64,000 bases of DNA from Roseococcus sp. (GCA_026414745.1 JAOAIK010000040.1:147293-211292); one strand, 5' to 3'. Counted from the stretch's first letter, positions 34,821 through 43,109 are shown. The notes: generated by a model from the sequence alone, not told the origin. A program made the numbers and translations.

Positions 34821-36437
34821 ATGACCGAACCGGAGCGGGCCTGGGCGGAGCTGGCGGCGCTGGCCGCCGCGCCGGGGGCCGCGGCCATCCGCCCGCTCTT
34901 CGCCGCCGATCCGGCGCGCTTCGCCCGCTTCCACCGCGAGGCGGCGGGCCTGCTGCTCGACATCTCCAAGACCGCGATCAGCGAGGCGGTGCTGCAGGCG
35001 CTGCTGGCGCTGGCCCGCGCCGCGGGGGGGGAGGCGGCGCGCGACGCCATGGCGCGGGGCGAGGTGGTGAACGTCACCGAACGCCGCGCCGCCCTGCACA
35101 TGGCCCTGCGCGGCCCCCTGCCGGGCGCGGGCGCCGCCGCCCATGACGAGGCGATGGCGGTGCTGGCGCGCATGCGCGCCTTCACCGAGGAGGTGCAGGC
35201 CGGCCGCATCGGCGGCGCGGGCGGGCGTTTCACCGATGTGCTGAACATCGGCATCGGCGGCTCCGACCTCGGGCCGGCGATGGTGGCGCGGGCCCTGGCG
35301 CGGCCGGGCGACCCGCTGCGTGCGCACTACCTCGCCAATGTGGACGCGCATGCCTGGGAAGCGATCCGCCCCGGGCTGAACCCCGCCACGACGCTGGTGC
35401 TGGTCGCGTCCAAGACCTTCACCACCCAGGAGACGATGGCGAACGCGCGTCTGGTGCGCGGCTGGATGGAGGCGGCGCTGGGGGCCGAGGCGGCGGCGGC
35501 GCAGTTCGCCGCGCTCTCCACCAACCTCGCCGCCACTGCCGCCTTCGGCATCGCCGAGGACCGGGTCTTCCCCTTCCGCGACTGGGTGGGCGGGCGCTTC
35601 TCGCTGTGGTCCGCGATCGGCCTCTCGCTCGCGCTGTCGCTGGGCTGGGACCGTTTCGCGGCGCTGCTCGAGGGGGCGCGGGCGATGGACGCGCATTTCC
35701 TCGCCGCGCCGCCGGCCGACAACCTGCCCATCCTGCTCGCCCTGACGGAGGTCTGGCACGTCAACGGCCTCGGGCTCGATCGCCGCGCCGTGCTGCCTTA
35801 CGACGAGCGCCTGGCGCGCCTGCCCGCGCATCTCCAGCAGCTCGAGATGGAAAGCCTGGGCAAGGGCGTGACGCTGGCCGGCGCGCCCGTGGCCCGGGCC
35901 ACCGGCCCCGTGGTGTTCGGCGAGCCGGGCACCAACGCGCAGCACAGCTTCATGCAGCTCGTCCACCAGGGGCCGCGCCCGGTGCCGGTGGACTTCATCC
36001 TGGTCGCGCGCCCCGACCATGGCCATGCCGGGAACCACCGCATCCTGCTCGCCCACGGCCTCGCCCAGGCCGAGGCGCTGCTGATGGGGCGCGAGGCGGC
36101 GGCGGTGGAGGCCGAGATGCGCGCCGCCGGCCTGCCCGAGGCCGAGATCGCGCGCCTTCTGCCGCACCGCGTCTTCCCCGGCGACCGGCCTTCCGTGACC
36201 ATCCTGCTGCCCAGGCTCGATGCCCGGCATCTCGGCGCGCTGATCGCCCTCTACGAGCACAAGGTGGCGGTGCTCGGCGCGCTGTGGGGCATCAACCCCT
36301 TCGACCAGTGGGGGGTGGAGCTGGGCAAGGTGATGGCCGGCCCCCTGCTGCGCGCGCTGGAGGGCGGGCATGTGGGCGCGCATGATTCCAGCACGGCGGG
36401 GCTGATGGAGGCGCTGCTGAGGCTGCAGACCGAATGA
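34821..36437 (+). CDS. pgi: Glucose-6-phosphate isomerase
   Basis: A 538-residue enzyme interconverting glucose-6-phosphate and fructose-6-phosphate. NIGIGGSDLGPAM, VASKTFTTQETM, the signature DWVGGRFSLWSAIGLSLAL and GTNAQHSFMQLVHQG are present, as is INPFDQWGVELGKVMA near the C-terminus. AGCGGAG precedes the ATG. The mutL ATG overlaps the stop by 4 nt. Confidence 0.97.
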   Translation: MTEPERAWAELAALAAAPGAAAIRPLFAADPARFARFHREAAGLLLDISKTAISEAVLQALLALARAAGGEAARDAMARGEVVNVTERRAALHMALRGPLPGAGAAAHDEAMAVLARMRAFTEEVQAGRIGGAGGRFTDVLNIGIGGSDLGPAMVARALARPGDPLRAHYLANVDAHAWEAIRPGLNPATTLVLVASKTFTTQETMANARLVRGWMEAALGAEAAAAQFAALSTNLAATAAFGIAEDRVFPFRDWVGGRFSLWSAIGLSLALSLGWDRFAALLEGARAMDAHFLAAPPADNLPILLALTEVWHVNGLGLDRRAVLPYDERLARLPAHLQQLEMESLGKGVTLAGAPVARATGPVVFGEPGTNAQHSFMQLVHQGPRPVPVDFILVARPDHGHAGNHRILLAHGLAQAEALLMGREAAAVEAEMRAAGLPEAEIARLLPHRVFPGDRPSVTILLPRLDARHLGALIALYEHKVAVLGALWGINPFDQWGVELGKVMAGPLLRALEGGHVGAHDSSTAGLMEALLRLQTE

Positions 36438-38164
36438 GCCGCATCCGCCTGCTCCCCCCCGCCACCGCCGACCGCATCGCCGCCGGCGAGGTGGTGGAGC
36501 GCCCGGCGGCGGTGGTGAAGGAGCTGGTGGAGAACGCGCTCGACGCCGGGGCGCGCCACATCCGCGTGGAGATCGAGGAGGGCGGCGCGGGCCGCATCCT
36601 GGTCGAGGACGACGGCCATGGCATGTCGCCCGAGGACCTGGCGCTGAGCGTGGAACGGCACGCCACCTCCAAGCTGCCCGAGGAGGCGATGCTCTTCGCC
36701 ATCGGCACGCTGGGCTTCCGCGGCGAGGCGCTGCCCTCCATCGGCGCGGTGGCCCGCCTCGCCCTCACCTCCCGCACCAAGGCGGGCGCGGCGCACCGCA
36801 TCGCCGTGGAGGCCGGGCGCAAGGGACCGGTGACGCCCGCCGCCGGCCCGCCCGGCACGCGCGTCGAGGTGCGCGATCTGTTCTTCGCCACCCCCGCCCG
36901 CCGCAAATTCCTGCGCAGCCCCCGCGCGGAGGGCGAGGCGGCGCTGGAGGCGCTGCGCCGCCTGGCGCTGGCCTGGCCGCAGGTGGGCTTCGAGGCGCTG
37001 CTGGAGGGGCGGCCCGTGCTGCGCCTCGCCCCAGAGGGACGGGAGTCGCGCATCGCCGCCCTCCTCGGCGCCGACTTCGCCGCCGCCGCCCGCCCGGTGG
37101 AGCGGCAGGGCGAGACGCTCTCGCTCTGGGGCCTCGCCGGCGGCCCGGCGCAGGGCCGGCCCAGCACGGCCGGGCAGCATCTCGTGGTCAACGGCCGCCC
37201 GGTGAAGGACCCGCTGCTGCGCATGGCGCTGCGCGCCGCCTACCGCGACGTGATGGCCCCCGGCCGCCACCCCGCCGCCGCCCTCTTCCTCGATCTGCCG
37301 CCCGCGCTGGTGGACGTGAACGTGCACCCGATGAAGACCGAGCTGCGCTTCCGCGAGCCGGAGGCGGTGCGCGGGGCGGTGATCGCGGCGCTGCGCCGCG
37401 CGCTCGGCCTGCCGCTGGGCGAGGCCGGGGCGCGGCTCGGCTATGCCGGGCCGGCGGCGCTGCGCCTCGCCCCGCCCCCACCCCTCCCCGCGCCCCCGCC
37501 GGCCGGCTTCGCCGAGGCGCGGCTGCCGCTCGGCTTCGCGCCCCCGCCGCTTGCCGCCGCCGATCCCGCGCCCCCGCCCCCGGCCGAGCACCCGCTGGGC
37601 CGGGCGCTGGCGCAGGTGATGGACACCTACATCCTGGCCGAGGCGCCCGATGGCGCGCTGATCCTGGTGGACCAGCACGCCGCGCATGAGCGCCTCACCC
37701 ACGAGCGGCTGCGTGCTGAGCTGCTGGCGGGCGGGGTGCGCGCCCAGCCCCTGCTGCTGCCCGCCGTGGTGGAGCTGCCCGGCGCGGCGCGGCTGCTCGA
37801 GGCCGCGCCCGATCTCGCGCGGCTCGGGCTGGAGATCGAGGGGTTCGGCCCCGGCGCGGTGCTGGTGCGCGCCCTGCCCGCCCTGCTCGGCGCCCCCGAC
37901 CCCGCGCCCCTGCTGCGCGACCTCGCGGAGGAACTCGCCGAGGAGGGCGAGGGCGCGGCCCTGGCCCAGCGGCTCGACGCGGCCATCGCCCGGCTGGCCT
38001 GCCACGGCTCGGTGCGCGCCGGCCGCCGACTCGCGCCGGCCGAGATGGACGCGCTGCTGCGCGCCATGGAGCGCACGCCCCGCGCCGCCACCTGCTCGCA
38101 CGGGCGGCCCACCTTCCTGCGCCTCGGTCCCGCCGAGATGGCCCGGCTGTTCGGGCGCGGGTGA
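36434..38164 (+). CDS. mutL: DNA mismatch repair protein MutL
   Basis: A 576-residue GHKL ATPase. The N-terminal domain shows IAAGEVVERPAAVVKELVENALDAGA, DDGHGM and TLGFRGEALPSI. A proline-rich linker (about residues 345-385) leads to the C-terminal domain with the endonuclease motif DQHAAHERLTHE, plus ACHGSVRAG and CSHGRPT metal-site motifs. It therefore should be a nicking MutL that directs strand excision in organisms without MutH. Translationally coupled to pgi. Confidence 0.97.
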   Translation: MSRIRLLPPATADRIAAGEVVERPAAVVKELVENALDAGARHIRVEIEEGGAGRILVEDDGHGMSPEDLALSVERHATSKLPEEAMLFAIGTLGFRGEALPSIGAVARLALTSRTKAGAAHRIAVEAGRKGPVTPAAGPPGTRVEVRDLFFATPARRKFLRSPRAEGEAALEALRRLALAWPQVGFEALLEGRPVLRLAPEGRESRIAALLGADFAAAARPVERQGETLSLWGLAGGPAQGRPSTAGQHLVVNGRPVKDPLLRMALRAAYRDVMAPGRHPAAALFLDLPPALVDVNVHPMKTELRFREPEAVRGAVIAALRRALGLPLGEAGARLGYAGPAALRLAPPPPLPAPPPAGFAEARLPLGFAPPPLAAADPAPPPPAEHPLGRALAQVMDTYILAEAPDGALILVDQHAAHERLTHERLRAELLAGGVRAQPLLLPAVVELPGAARLLEAAPDLARLGLEIEGFGPGAVLVRALPALLGAPDPAPLLRDLAEELAEEGEGAALAQRLDAAIARLACHGSVRAGRRLAPAEMDALLRAMERTPRAATCSHGRPTFLRLGPAEMARLFGRG

Positions 38165-38202
38165 AGATGGACTTCGCGTAAGATTCGCGGCATGGGGCGC
38201 GC

Positions 38203-38820
38203 ATGACGCACCGCCGCAGCCTGCTCGCCCTGTCCTTCCTCGCACCCGGCCTTGCCGCCGCCCGCGCCGCCTTCCTGCCCGAGGCCGAGGGGGTGGCGCT
38301 GCTGCGCGCCGGCGGGCTGAACCTCTACATCCGCCACGCCATCACCGACCGCACGCAGCTGGACACCGGCCGGCGCGGCGACCGCGCGGGGCAGCGCAAC
38401 CTCAGCGAGGCGGGCCGCCGCCAGGCCATCCGGCTGGGCGAGGCCTTCCGCGCGCTTCGCATCCCCGTGGCGGAAGTGCTGACGAGCGAGGTGTTCCGCG
38501 CCCTCGACACGGCCGAGCTCGCCTTCGGCGCGGCGCGGGTGCGGGTGGAGCGCGACCTGATCGCCGACGACTACACCCCCGGCGATGCGCGGGAGGATGC
38601 GCGGGCCGTCTCCCGCCGCCTGGGCGAGCCGGTGGCGGGCGGCAACCGGGTGATGGTGGGGCACATCGTCCCGCTGGGCATGATCCTGGGCCGGAGCCTC
38701 GCGCAGGAGGAGTTCCCGGAGGGCGGGCTCGCCCTGTTCCGCCCGCTGGGCGGGCGCTGGGAGCATCCGGGCATGGTCTCGGCCGAGCAGCTGTTCCGCG
38801 CCGCCGGGCTGCCGGGCTGA
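38203..38820 (+). CDS. Exported histidine phosphatase-family protein
   Basis: A 205-residue protein. A signal peptide (SLLALSFLAPGLAAARA) precedes a phosphoglycerate-mutase-like fold. The catalytic motif is YIRHAIT (RHA instead of the common RHG), with NLSEAGRRQA, the second arginine in TSEVFRALDTAE and the late histidine in MVGHIVPLG. The four key residues Arg, His, Arg and His are therefore present, so it may be an active periplasmic phosphatase. Substrate unknown. Confidence 0.82.
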   Translation: MTHRRSLLALSFLAPGLAAARAAFLPEAEGVALLRAGGLNLYIRHAITDRTQLDTGRRGDRAGQRNLSEAGRRQAIRLGEAFRALRIPVAEVLTSEVFRALDTAELAFGAARVRVERDLIADDYTPGDAREDARAVSRRLGEPVAGGNRVMVGHIVPLGMILGRSLAQEEFPEGGLALFRPLGGRWEHPGMVSAEQLFRAAGLPG

Positions 38821-38945
38821 GACGGGCGGCATGCCGCGCCCCCCCCCTTTGACGCGCAGGGGCGGCGAGGCGGCGGCGCGCTGGAACGCAGGCGCGCCGA
38901 AAAGGGTTGAACCGCGCCGCGCGCTGGGGCATCTGCGCGGTGGTT

Positions 38946-38961
38946 GCCGGCTTCGGCCGGC
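38946..38961 (+). promoter_or_regulatory. Hairpin with TTCG tetraloop
   Basis: GCCGGC, TTCG, GCCGGC form a perfect 6-bp stem closed by an exceptionally stable C(UUCG)G tetraloop. No T-tract follows. It could be the end of the phosphatase transcript or the first element of the mgtE leader. Confidence 0.45.
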
Positions 38962-38999
38962 GTCAGGAACGGAACCGAATGGACTGCCACCAACGCCGT

Positions 39000-39031
39000 G
39001 GCGCCCTCCGCCCGAGGCGGCCGGGGGCGCC
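39000..39031 (+). promoter_or_regulatory. Two-part hairpin in the mgtE leader
   Basis: Outer arms GGCGCCC (39000-39006) and GGGCGCC (39025-39031) pair over 7 bp; inner arms CCGCC (39008-39012) and GGCGG (39016-39020) add 5 bp around a CGA loop. It lies about 115 nt before the first leader ORF. Confidence 0.45.
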
Positions 39032-39146
39032 CCGGCCCACAGCACAGGGTCTGCCGGCGCTGCGGCGCCGGGCGTTCCGGTCGGGGCCCCTGCCCGCCTG
39101 ACCACGCCCGCCTCCGCAAGGCCGACCCGGCCCGAGGAGGTGCACG

Positions 39147-39287
39147 ATGCGTCTCTTTGCCGCCCTTCGGCGCCGCTGGCTTCCTGCCGCCGCGCCGCGA
39201 ACCCGCCCCGGCCCGGAGCTGGTCTGGGCCGGCGTGGTGCGCCTGCGCCTCTCCCGCGCGCGCGCCTTGAGCCCCATCCCCCAGTGA
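39147..39287 (+). CDS. Leader ORF 1 upstream of mgtE
   Basis: A 46-codon ORF starting MRLFAALRRRWLP, rich in Arg, Pro and Leu and ending SPIPQ. It has an excellent ribosome binding site, GAGGAGG at 39134-39140, 6 nt before the ATG. No homologous family is recognised. Its strong start signal, position and tight spacing to a second small ORF (11 nt) suggest it is translated and acts in cis on mgtE. Confidence 0.55.
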   Translation: MRLFAALRRRWLPAAAPRTRPGPELVWAGVVRLRLSRARALSPIPQ

Positions 39288-39298
39288 CGGAGGCCGCC

Positions 39299-39421
39299 AT
39301 GGACGAAGGCAGTAGTCCGGCGGCCGTGCCGCCGGCACGCGGCGCGGCCCGCCCCTCCCCGCCATCCCTTTCCCTGATCCGCGCCCGCCCGGGGCGCGGC
39401 CGCGCCACCCCCATGCGGTGA
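39299..39421 (+). CDS. Leader ORF 2 upstream of mgtE (proline-rich)
   Basis: A 40-codon ORF starting MDEGSSPAAVPPARG, with eight prolines (two PP pairs) and acidic residues at positions 2-3. GGAGG at 39289-39293 lies 5 nt before the ATG. The stop (39419-39421) is 5 nt before the hairpin that covers the mgtE ribosome binding site. Acidic/proline-rich N-termini destabilise ribosomes at low magnesium in enterobacterial mgt leaders (family knowledge); an analogous sensor role here is inference. Confidence 0.55.
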   Translation: MDEGSSPAAVPPARGAARPSPPSLSLIRARPGRGRATPMR

Positions 39422-39426
39422 GCGGC

Positions 39427-39454
39427 CGTCTCCGGCCGGGCCCGACCGGAGACG
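39427..39454 (+). promoter_or_regulatory. Hairpin sequestering the mgtE ribosome binding site
   Basis: CGTCTCCGG (39427-39435) and CCGGAGACG (39446-39454) form a perfect 9-bp stem with a 10-nt loop. The 3' arm contains GGAG (39448-39451), the only Shine-Dalgarno candidate for mgtE, 7 nt before its ATG. A ribosome stopping at the end of leader ORF 2 would cover the 5' arm and free the site, so leader translation could switch mgtE on or off. Confidence 0.55.
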
Positions 39455-39458
39455 ACCC

Positions 39459-40838
39459 ATGACCCTGCGCGCCGAAGCCGCCGCCATCGCGGCCTTCCTC
39501 GCCCGCGACGACGCGGGCTCCGCCGCCGCCGCCCTGGAGGGGCTGCACCCGAGCCTCGTCGCCCATCTCCTCGGCGACCTCACCGCCGCCGAGGCGGTGC
39601 GCGCCCTCTCCCTGCTGCCGGTTCGCCGCCGCGCCCAGGTCTTCGGCTATCTGGAGCCGCCCGAGCAGCTCCGCCTCGCCGCCGTGATGCCGCGCGAGGC
39701 GCTCGGCGCGCTCTTCGCCGCCATGGACCCCGACGAGCGCGCCGACCTCTACAAGCGCCTGCCCGAGCCCGTGCGCGAGGCGATCATGCCCGGCCTTGCC
39801 GCGGCCGAGCGCGAGGACATCCGCAAGCTCGCCGCCTATCCCGAGACGCAGGTGGGGGCGGTGATGACCTCCGCCTACGCCGCGCTGCGCGCCGAGCAGA
39901 CGGCCGCCGAGGCCATCGAGACGCTGCGCCGCGAGGCGCCGGACCGCGAGACCATCTACGACGCCTATGTGATCGACGAGGGGCGGGCGCTGCTCGGCGT
40001 CGTCTCGCTGCGCGACCTGCTGCTCGCGCCGCCCGAGGCGCGGGTCGGGCGCTTCATGCGCAGCGAGGTGATCAAGGTCGCGGCCGACGCCCCGCGCGCC
40101 GAGGCGGTGCGGCTCATCCGCGAATACGACCTGCTGGCCCTGCCGGTGGTGAACGGGGGCGGCAAGCTGGTCGGCATCGTCACGGCCGATGACGCCATGG
40201 ACGTGGCCGAGCGCGAGGAGCTGCGCCGCATCCAGGCCTTCGGCGGCGCGGCCGCGCTGGGCGGGCCCGACCTCGACCTGCTGAACTCGCCGCAGCGGCG
40301 CATCTTCTCCGCGCGCTTCCTCTGGCTCGCCATCCTCACCGTCTTCGGCCTCGGCACCAGCCACATCGTGGCCGGGCAGCAGGAGATCCTGGAGAAGGCC
40401 ATCGTGCTCGCCGCCTTCATCGCCCCCATCGTGGACATGGGCGGCAACACCGGCAGCCAGACCGCGACCATGGTGATCCGCGCCATGGCGCTCGGCCAGG
40501 TCGCGCTGCGCTTCGCCGATTTCTGGCGCGTCCTCAAGCGCGACCTGCCGGTGGCGCTGGCGCTCGGCGTCTGCGTGGCGCTGCTCGAGGCGGTGCTGGC
40601 CGTCGCCACCAAGTCCATCGGCTGGGAGGTGGTGGCGGTGGTGGGCCTCTCCATGCTGGCCTGCACCACGGGCGGCAGCCTGGTCGGCCTCGCGCTCCCC
40701 TTCGCGGCGCGGGCGATGCGGCAGGATCCGGCCACGCTGAGCGCACCTGTCATCACCTCGATCATGGATATGGTGGGCGTGATGATCTACTTCGGCATCG
40801 CCTGGATCTTCCTCGGCCATCTGCTGGCCGGGGGCTGA
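39459..40838 (+). CDS. mgtE: Magnesium transporter MgtE
   Basis: A 459-residue MgtE channel. The N-terminal superhelical domain (about residues 20-125) leads to paired CBS domains (about 130-250, e.g. YVIDEGRALLGVVSLRDLL and LPVVNGGGKLVGIVTADDAMDV). A C-terminal five-helix pore holds the selectivity region PIVDMGGNTGSQTATM. MgtE imports Mg2+ and closes when the cytoplasmic domain binds Mg2+. Its leader suggests added control at translation. It is the first gene of an mgtE-porin-mgtC cluster. Confidence 0.95.
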   Translation: MTLRAEAAAIAAFLARDDAGSAAAALEGLHPSLVAHLLGDLTAAEAVRALSLLPVRRRAQVFGYLEPPEQLRLAAVMPREALGALFAAMDPDERADLYKRLPEPVREAIMPGLAAAEREDIRKLAAYPETQVGAVMTSAYAALRAEQTAAEAIETLRREAPDRETIYDAYVIDEGRALLGVVSLRDLLLAPPEARVGRFMRSEVIKVAADAPRAEAVRLIREYDLLALPVVNGGGKLVGIVTADDAMDVAEREELRRIQAFGGAAALGGPDLDLLNSPQRRIFSARFLWLAILTVFGLGTSHIVAGQQEILEKAIVLAAFIAPIVDMGGNTGSQTATMVIRAMALGQVALRFADFWRVLKRDLPVALALGVCVALLEAVLAVATKSIGWEVVAVVGLSMLACTTGGSLVGLALPFAARAMRQDPATLSAPVITSIMDMVGVMIYFGIAWIFLGHLLAGG

Positions 40839-40847
40839 CCTCCGCCA

Positions 40848-40869
40848 GGGCGGCGCGCCCGCGCCGCCC
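40848..40869 (+). promoter_or_regulatory. Intercistronic hairpin between mgtE and the porin gene
   Basis: GGGCGGCGC and GCGCCGCCC pair perfectly over 9 bp with a GCCC loop, starting 9 nt after the mgtE stop. Without a T-tract it is more likely a partial terminator or mRNA-stability element than a full stop, allowing unequal expression of mgtE and the downstream genes. Confidence 0.45.
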
Positions 40870-40915
40870 CTCCCGCAACCCCAAGCTCATCCCCCTCCGG
40901 CCGCAGAGAAACGCC

Positions 40916-42316
40916 ATGCGCCAGACCCTCTCCCGCCTCTCCCTCGCCGCGCTCCTCGCCGGCGGCCTGCTCGCGGAGGTCCAGCGCCCCGCCGCCGCCC
41001 AGGGCTTCGGCAGCCCCGCCGTGCCCAATGTCGGGCCGCCCGAACTCGCCCTCTTTCCCGACCTCGCCGCCTGGCAGGACCGGCTGGAGGAGCAGGGCTG
41101 GCTGGTCCGCGGCCAGGCCACCTTCGTGCTGCAGGGCCACCCGCGCTTCCGCTCGCCCTATCGGGGCGAGGGCTCGCTGCACCCCGCGGCCCAGGCGCGC
41201 AACACCTTCGCCAGCGACCTCGTGCTCGGCCGCCGGCTTTGGGAGGGGGCGGAGTTGATCTTCAACCCCTCGGTGACGCGCGGCTTCGGCCTTTCCAACG
41301 CCACCGGCATCGCCGCCTTCCCCAACAACGAGGCCTTCCGGCTCGGCTCGCGCGAGCCGACCTTCTTCGTCCCGCGGCTGTTCCTGCGCCAGACCATCGC
41401 CCTCTCGGGCGAGACGGTGCCCAACGAGGAGGATCCGCTGCGCTTCAACGCGCCCCTGCCGCGCGAGCGCATCACCATCACGGCGGGCAAGTTCTCCGCC
41501 TGGGACATCTTCGACGACAACCGCTACGCGCATGACCCGCGCACCCAGTTCCTCAACTGGGCGCTGGTGGGCGGGGCGGCCTTCGACTACGTGGCGGACG
41601 CGCGCGGCTGGACCGAGGGCCTGGCCGTCGAGTGGGACAACGGCGCCTGGGGCCTGCGCGCCGGGGCCTTCCGCGTCGCGCGGCGGGTGAACGGGCTGTT
41701 CCTCGACCCCGCCATCACCCGCGCCTGGCAGGCGCTGGTCCAGCTCGACCGCTTCTACGAGATCGGCGGCCGGCCGGGCGCCTTCCGCGTGACCTACGGC
41801 GCCTCGCGCGCGCGCATGTCGAGCTGGGGCGAGCTCTTCGCGCGCGGCTTCGAGACCTTCGACCAGAACCCGCGCGGCTACCGCCTCAAGCACAATCTCA
41901 GCCTGAACTGGGAGCAGGAGCTGCGCGACGACCTCGGCGTCTTCGCCCGCGTCTCCTGGAACGACGGGCGCACGCAGAACTGGATGTTCACCGAGATGGA
42001 CTTCGCCGTCTCGGGCGGCCTCGCGCTGCGCGGCGCGCGCTGGGACCGGCCGAACGACACGGTGGGGCTCGGCGCCAACATCGGCTGGGCCTCCTCCGGC
42101 CGGCGGCGCTATCTCGCGGCGGGCGGCATCGGCTTCATCACCGGCGATGGGCGGCTGAACTACGCGCCCGAATGGGTGACGGAGGCCTATTACGACGCGC
42201 GCGTCGCGGCGGGGCTGAACATGGCGCTGAACTACCAGCTCGCGGTCAACCCGGCCTTCAACGCCGATCGCGGCCCGGTGCACATCTTCGCGCTGCGGCT
42301 GCGCACCGCCTTCTGA
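40916..42316 (+). CDS. OprB-like carbohydrate-selective porin family protein
   Basis: A 466-residue outer-membrane beta-barrel. A signal peptide ends near AAAQG (residue 29). QATFVLQGHPRFRSPYRGEGSL, LIFNPSVTRGFGLSNATGIAAFPNNEAFRLG and FSAWDIFDDNRYAHDPRTQFLNWAL match the OprB family, and the chain ends in the strand FALRLRTAF with the C-terminal aromatic residue required for barrel insertion. OprB proteins usually admit sugars. Between mgtE and mgtC it might instead serve Mg2+ entry; that is positional inference. mgtC follows after 10 bp. Confidence 0.88.
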   Translation: MRQTLSRLSLAALLAGGLLAEVQRPAAAQGFGSPAVPNVGPPELALFPDLAAWQDRLEEQGWLVRGQATFVLQGHPRFRSPYRGEGSLHPAAQARNTFASDLVLGRRLWEGAELIFNPSVTRGFGLSNATGIAAFPNNEAFRLGSREPTFFVPRLFLRQTIALSGETVPNEEDPLRFNAPLPRERITITAGKFSAWDIFDDNRYAHDPRTQFLNWALVGGAAFDYVADARGWTEGLAVEWDNGAWGLRAGAFRVARRVNGLFLDPAITRAWQALVQLDRFYEIGGRPGAFRVTYGASRARMSSWGELFARGFETFDQNPRGYRLKHNLSLNWEQELRDDLGVFARVSWNDGRTQNWMFTEMDFAVSGGLALRGARWDRPNDTVGLGANIGWASSGRRRYLAAGGIGFITGDGRLNYAPEWVTEAYYDARVAAGLNMALNYQLAVNPAFNADRGPVHIFALRLRTAF

Positions 42317-42326
42317 GCGCGCGCCC

Positions 42327-43055
42327 ATGCAGCCCGTGATCATGCCCGTGCTCACCCTGCCCGAGGTCGCCTTCAACCTCGCCCTCGCGCTGCTGCTGGG
42401 TGCGGCCATCGGCTTCGAGCGGCAGTGGCGGCAGCGCCTCGCGGGGCTGCGGACCAACACGCTGGTGGCGCTCGGCTCGGCCGGCTTCGTGGTGTTCTCG
42501 CAGCTCGTCTCGCACGAGATGAGCCCCACGCGCGTCGCGGCGCAGGTGGTCTCGGGCATCGGCTTCCTCGGCGCGGGCGTGATCTTCAAGGAGGGGCTGA
42601 ACGTGCGCGGCCTGAACACGGCCGCCACGCTGTGGTGCTCGGCGGCGGTGGGGCTGCTCGCGGGCATCGGCCAGGCGCCGGCGGCGCTGCTGCTCACCGC
42701 GCTGATCGTGGGGGTGAATCTCGGTCTCCGGCCCCTGGTGGCGCGGATCGACCGGCAGGTGGCGCGCGGCGCGGGGGCGGAGACGCCGCACGGCTACCGC
42801 CTCTCCGTCACCTGCCCCTCGGGCGAGGTGGCGCGGCTGCGCGGCCTGCTGCTGCAGGCGGTGGCGGCGGACGCGAAGCTGCATCTGCGGCGGCTGGCCA
42901 ACCGCGATGTCGAGGGGGCCGAGGAGGTGGAGGTGGTGGCGAGCCTCTGGTCCGAGGGCAGCTCGGACGCGGCGGTGGAGGCGATGGTGGGCCGCCTCGC
43001 GCTCGACCCGGCCGTGACGGCCGCGGCCTGGAGCCAGGAGGCGACGGCCGAGTAG
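42327..43055 (+). CDS. mgtC: MgtC/SapB family membrane protein
   Basis: A 242-residue protein. The N-terminal membrane domain (about residues 10-145, four to five helices) has the MgtC hallmarks LLLGAAIGFERQWRQRLAGLRTN and GIGFLGAGVIFKEGLNVRGLNTAATLW. The C-terminal cytosolic domain (about 155-242) is ACT-like. MgtC is induced by low Mg2+ in several bacteria and inhibits the F1Fo ATP synthase in Salmonella; the MgtC/SapB family is broader, so the exact role is inferred. Co-location with mgtE supports a magnesium-limitation role. Confidence 0.92.
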   Translation: MQPVIMPVLTLPEVAFNLALALLLGAAIGFERQWRQRLAGLRTNTLVALGSAGFVVFSQLVSHEMSPTRVAAQVVSGIGFLGAGVIFKEGLNVRGLNTAATLWCSAAVGLLAGIGQAPAALLLTALIVGVNLGLRPLVARIDRQVARGAGAETPHGYRLSVTCPSGEVARLRGLLLQAVAADAKLHLRRLANRDVEGAEEVEVVASLWSEGSSDAAVEAMVGRLALDPAVTAAAWSQEATAE

Positions 43056-43089
43056 CCCCGCGCGCCGCGCCCTTGCGCCCGGCGCGGGG
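43056..43089 (+). terminator. Hairpin directly after mgtC
   Basis: CCCCGCGC (43056-43063) and GCGCGGGG (43082-43089) are perfectly complementary; the intervening bases offer an alternative register. It begins on the base after the mgtC stop and separates the magnesium cluster from prfA. No T-tract. Confidence 0.4.
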
Positions 43090-43109
43090 CTGCGGCATCC
43101 GCCCTTCCC

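Larger units (their letters stand above)
38821..39146. other. Structured leader region upstream of mgtE
   Basis: About 330 bp between the phosphatase gene and the first leader ORF, with no credible protein. It contains a TTGAAC at 38909-38914 that might be a -35 element (no convincing -10), a UUCG-type hairpin at 38946-38961 and a large two-part hairpin at 39000-39031. I interpret it as the promoter and 5' leader of the mgtE transcript. Confidence 0.45.

Noticed and set aside
39427..39454. Reading the hairpin before mgtE as an intrinsic terminator
   Set aside because: There is no T-tract, it overlaps the mgtE ribosome binding site, and the start codon follows 4 nt later; sequestration fits better.
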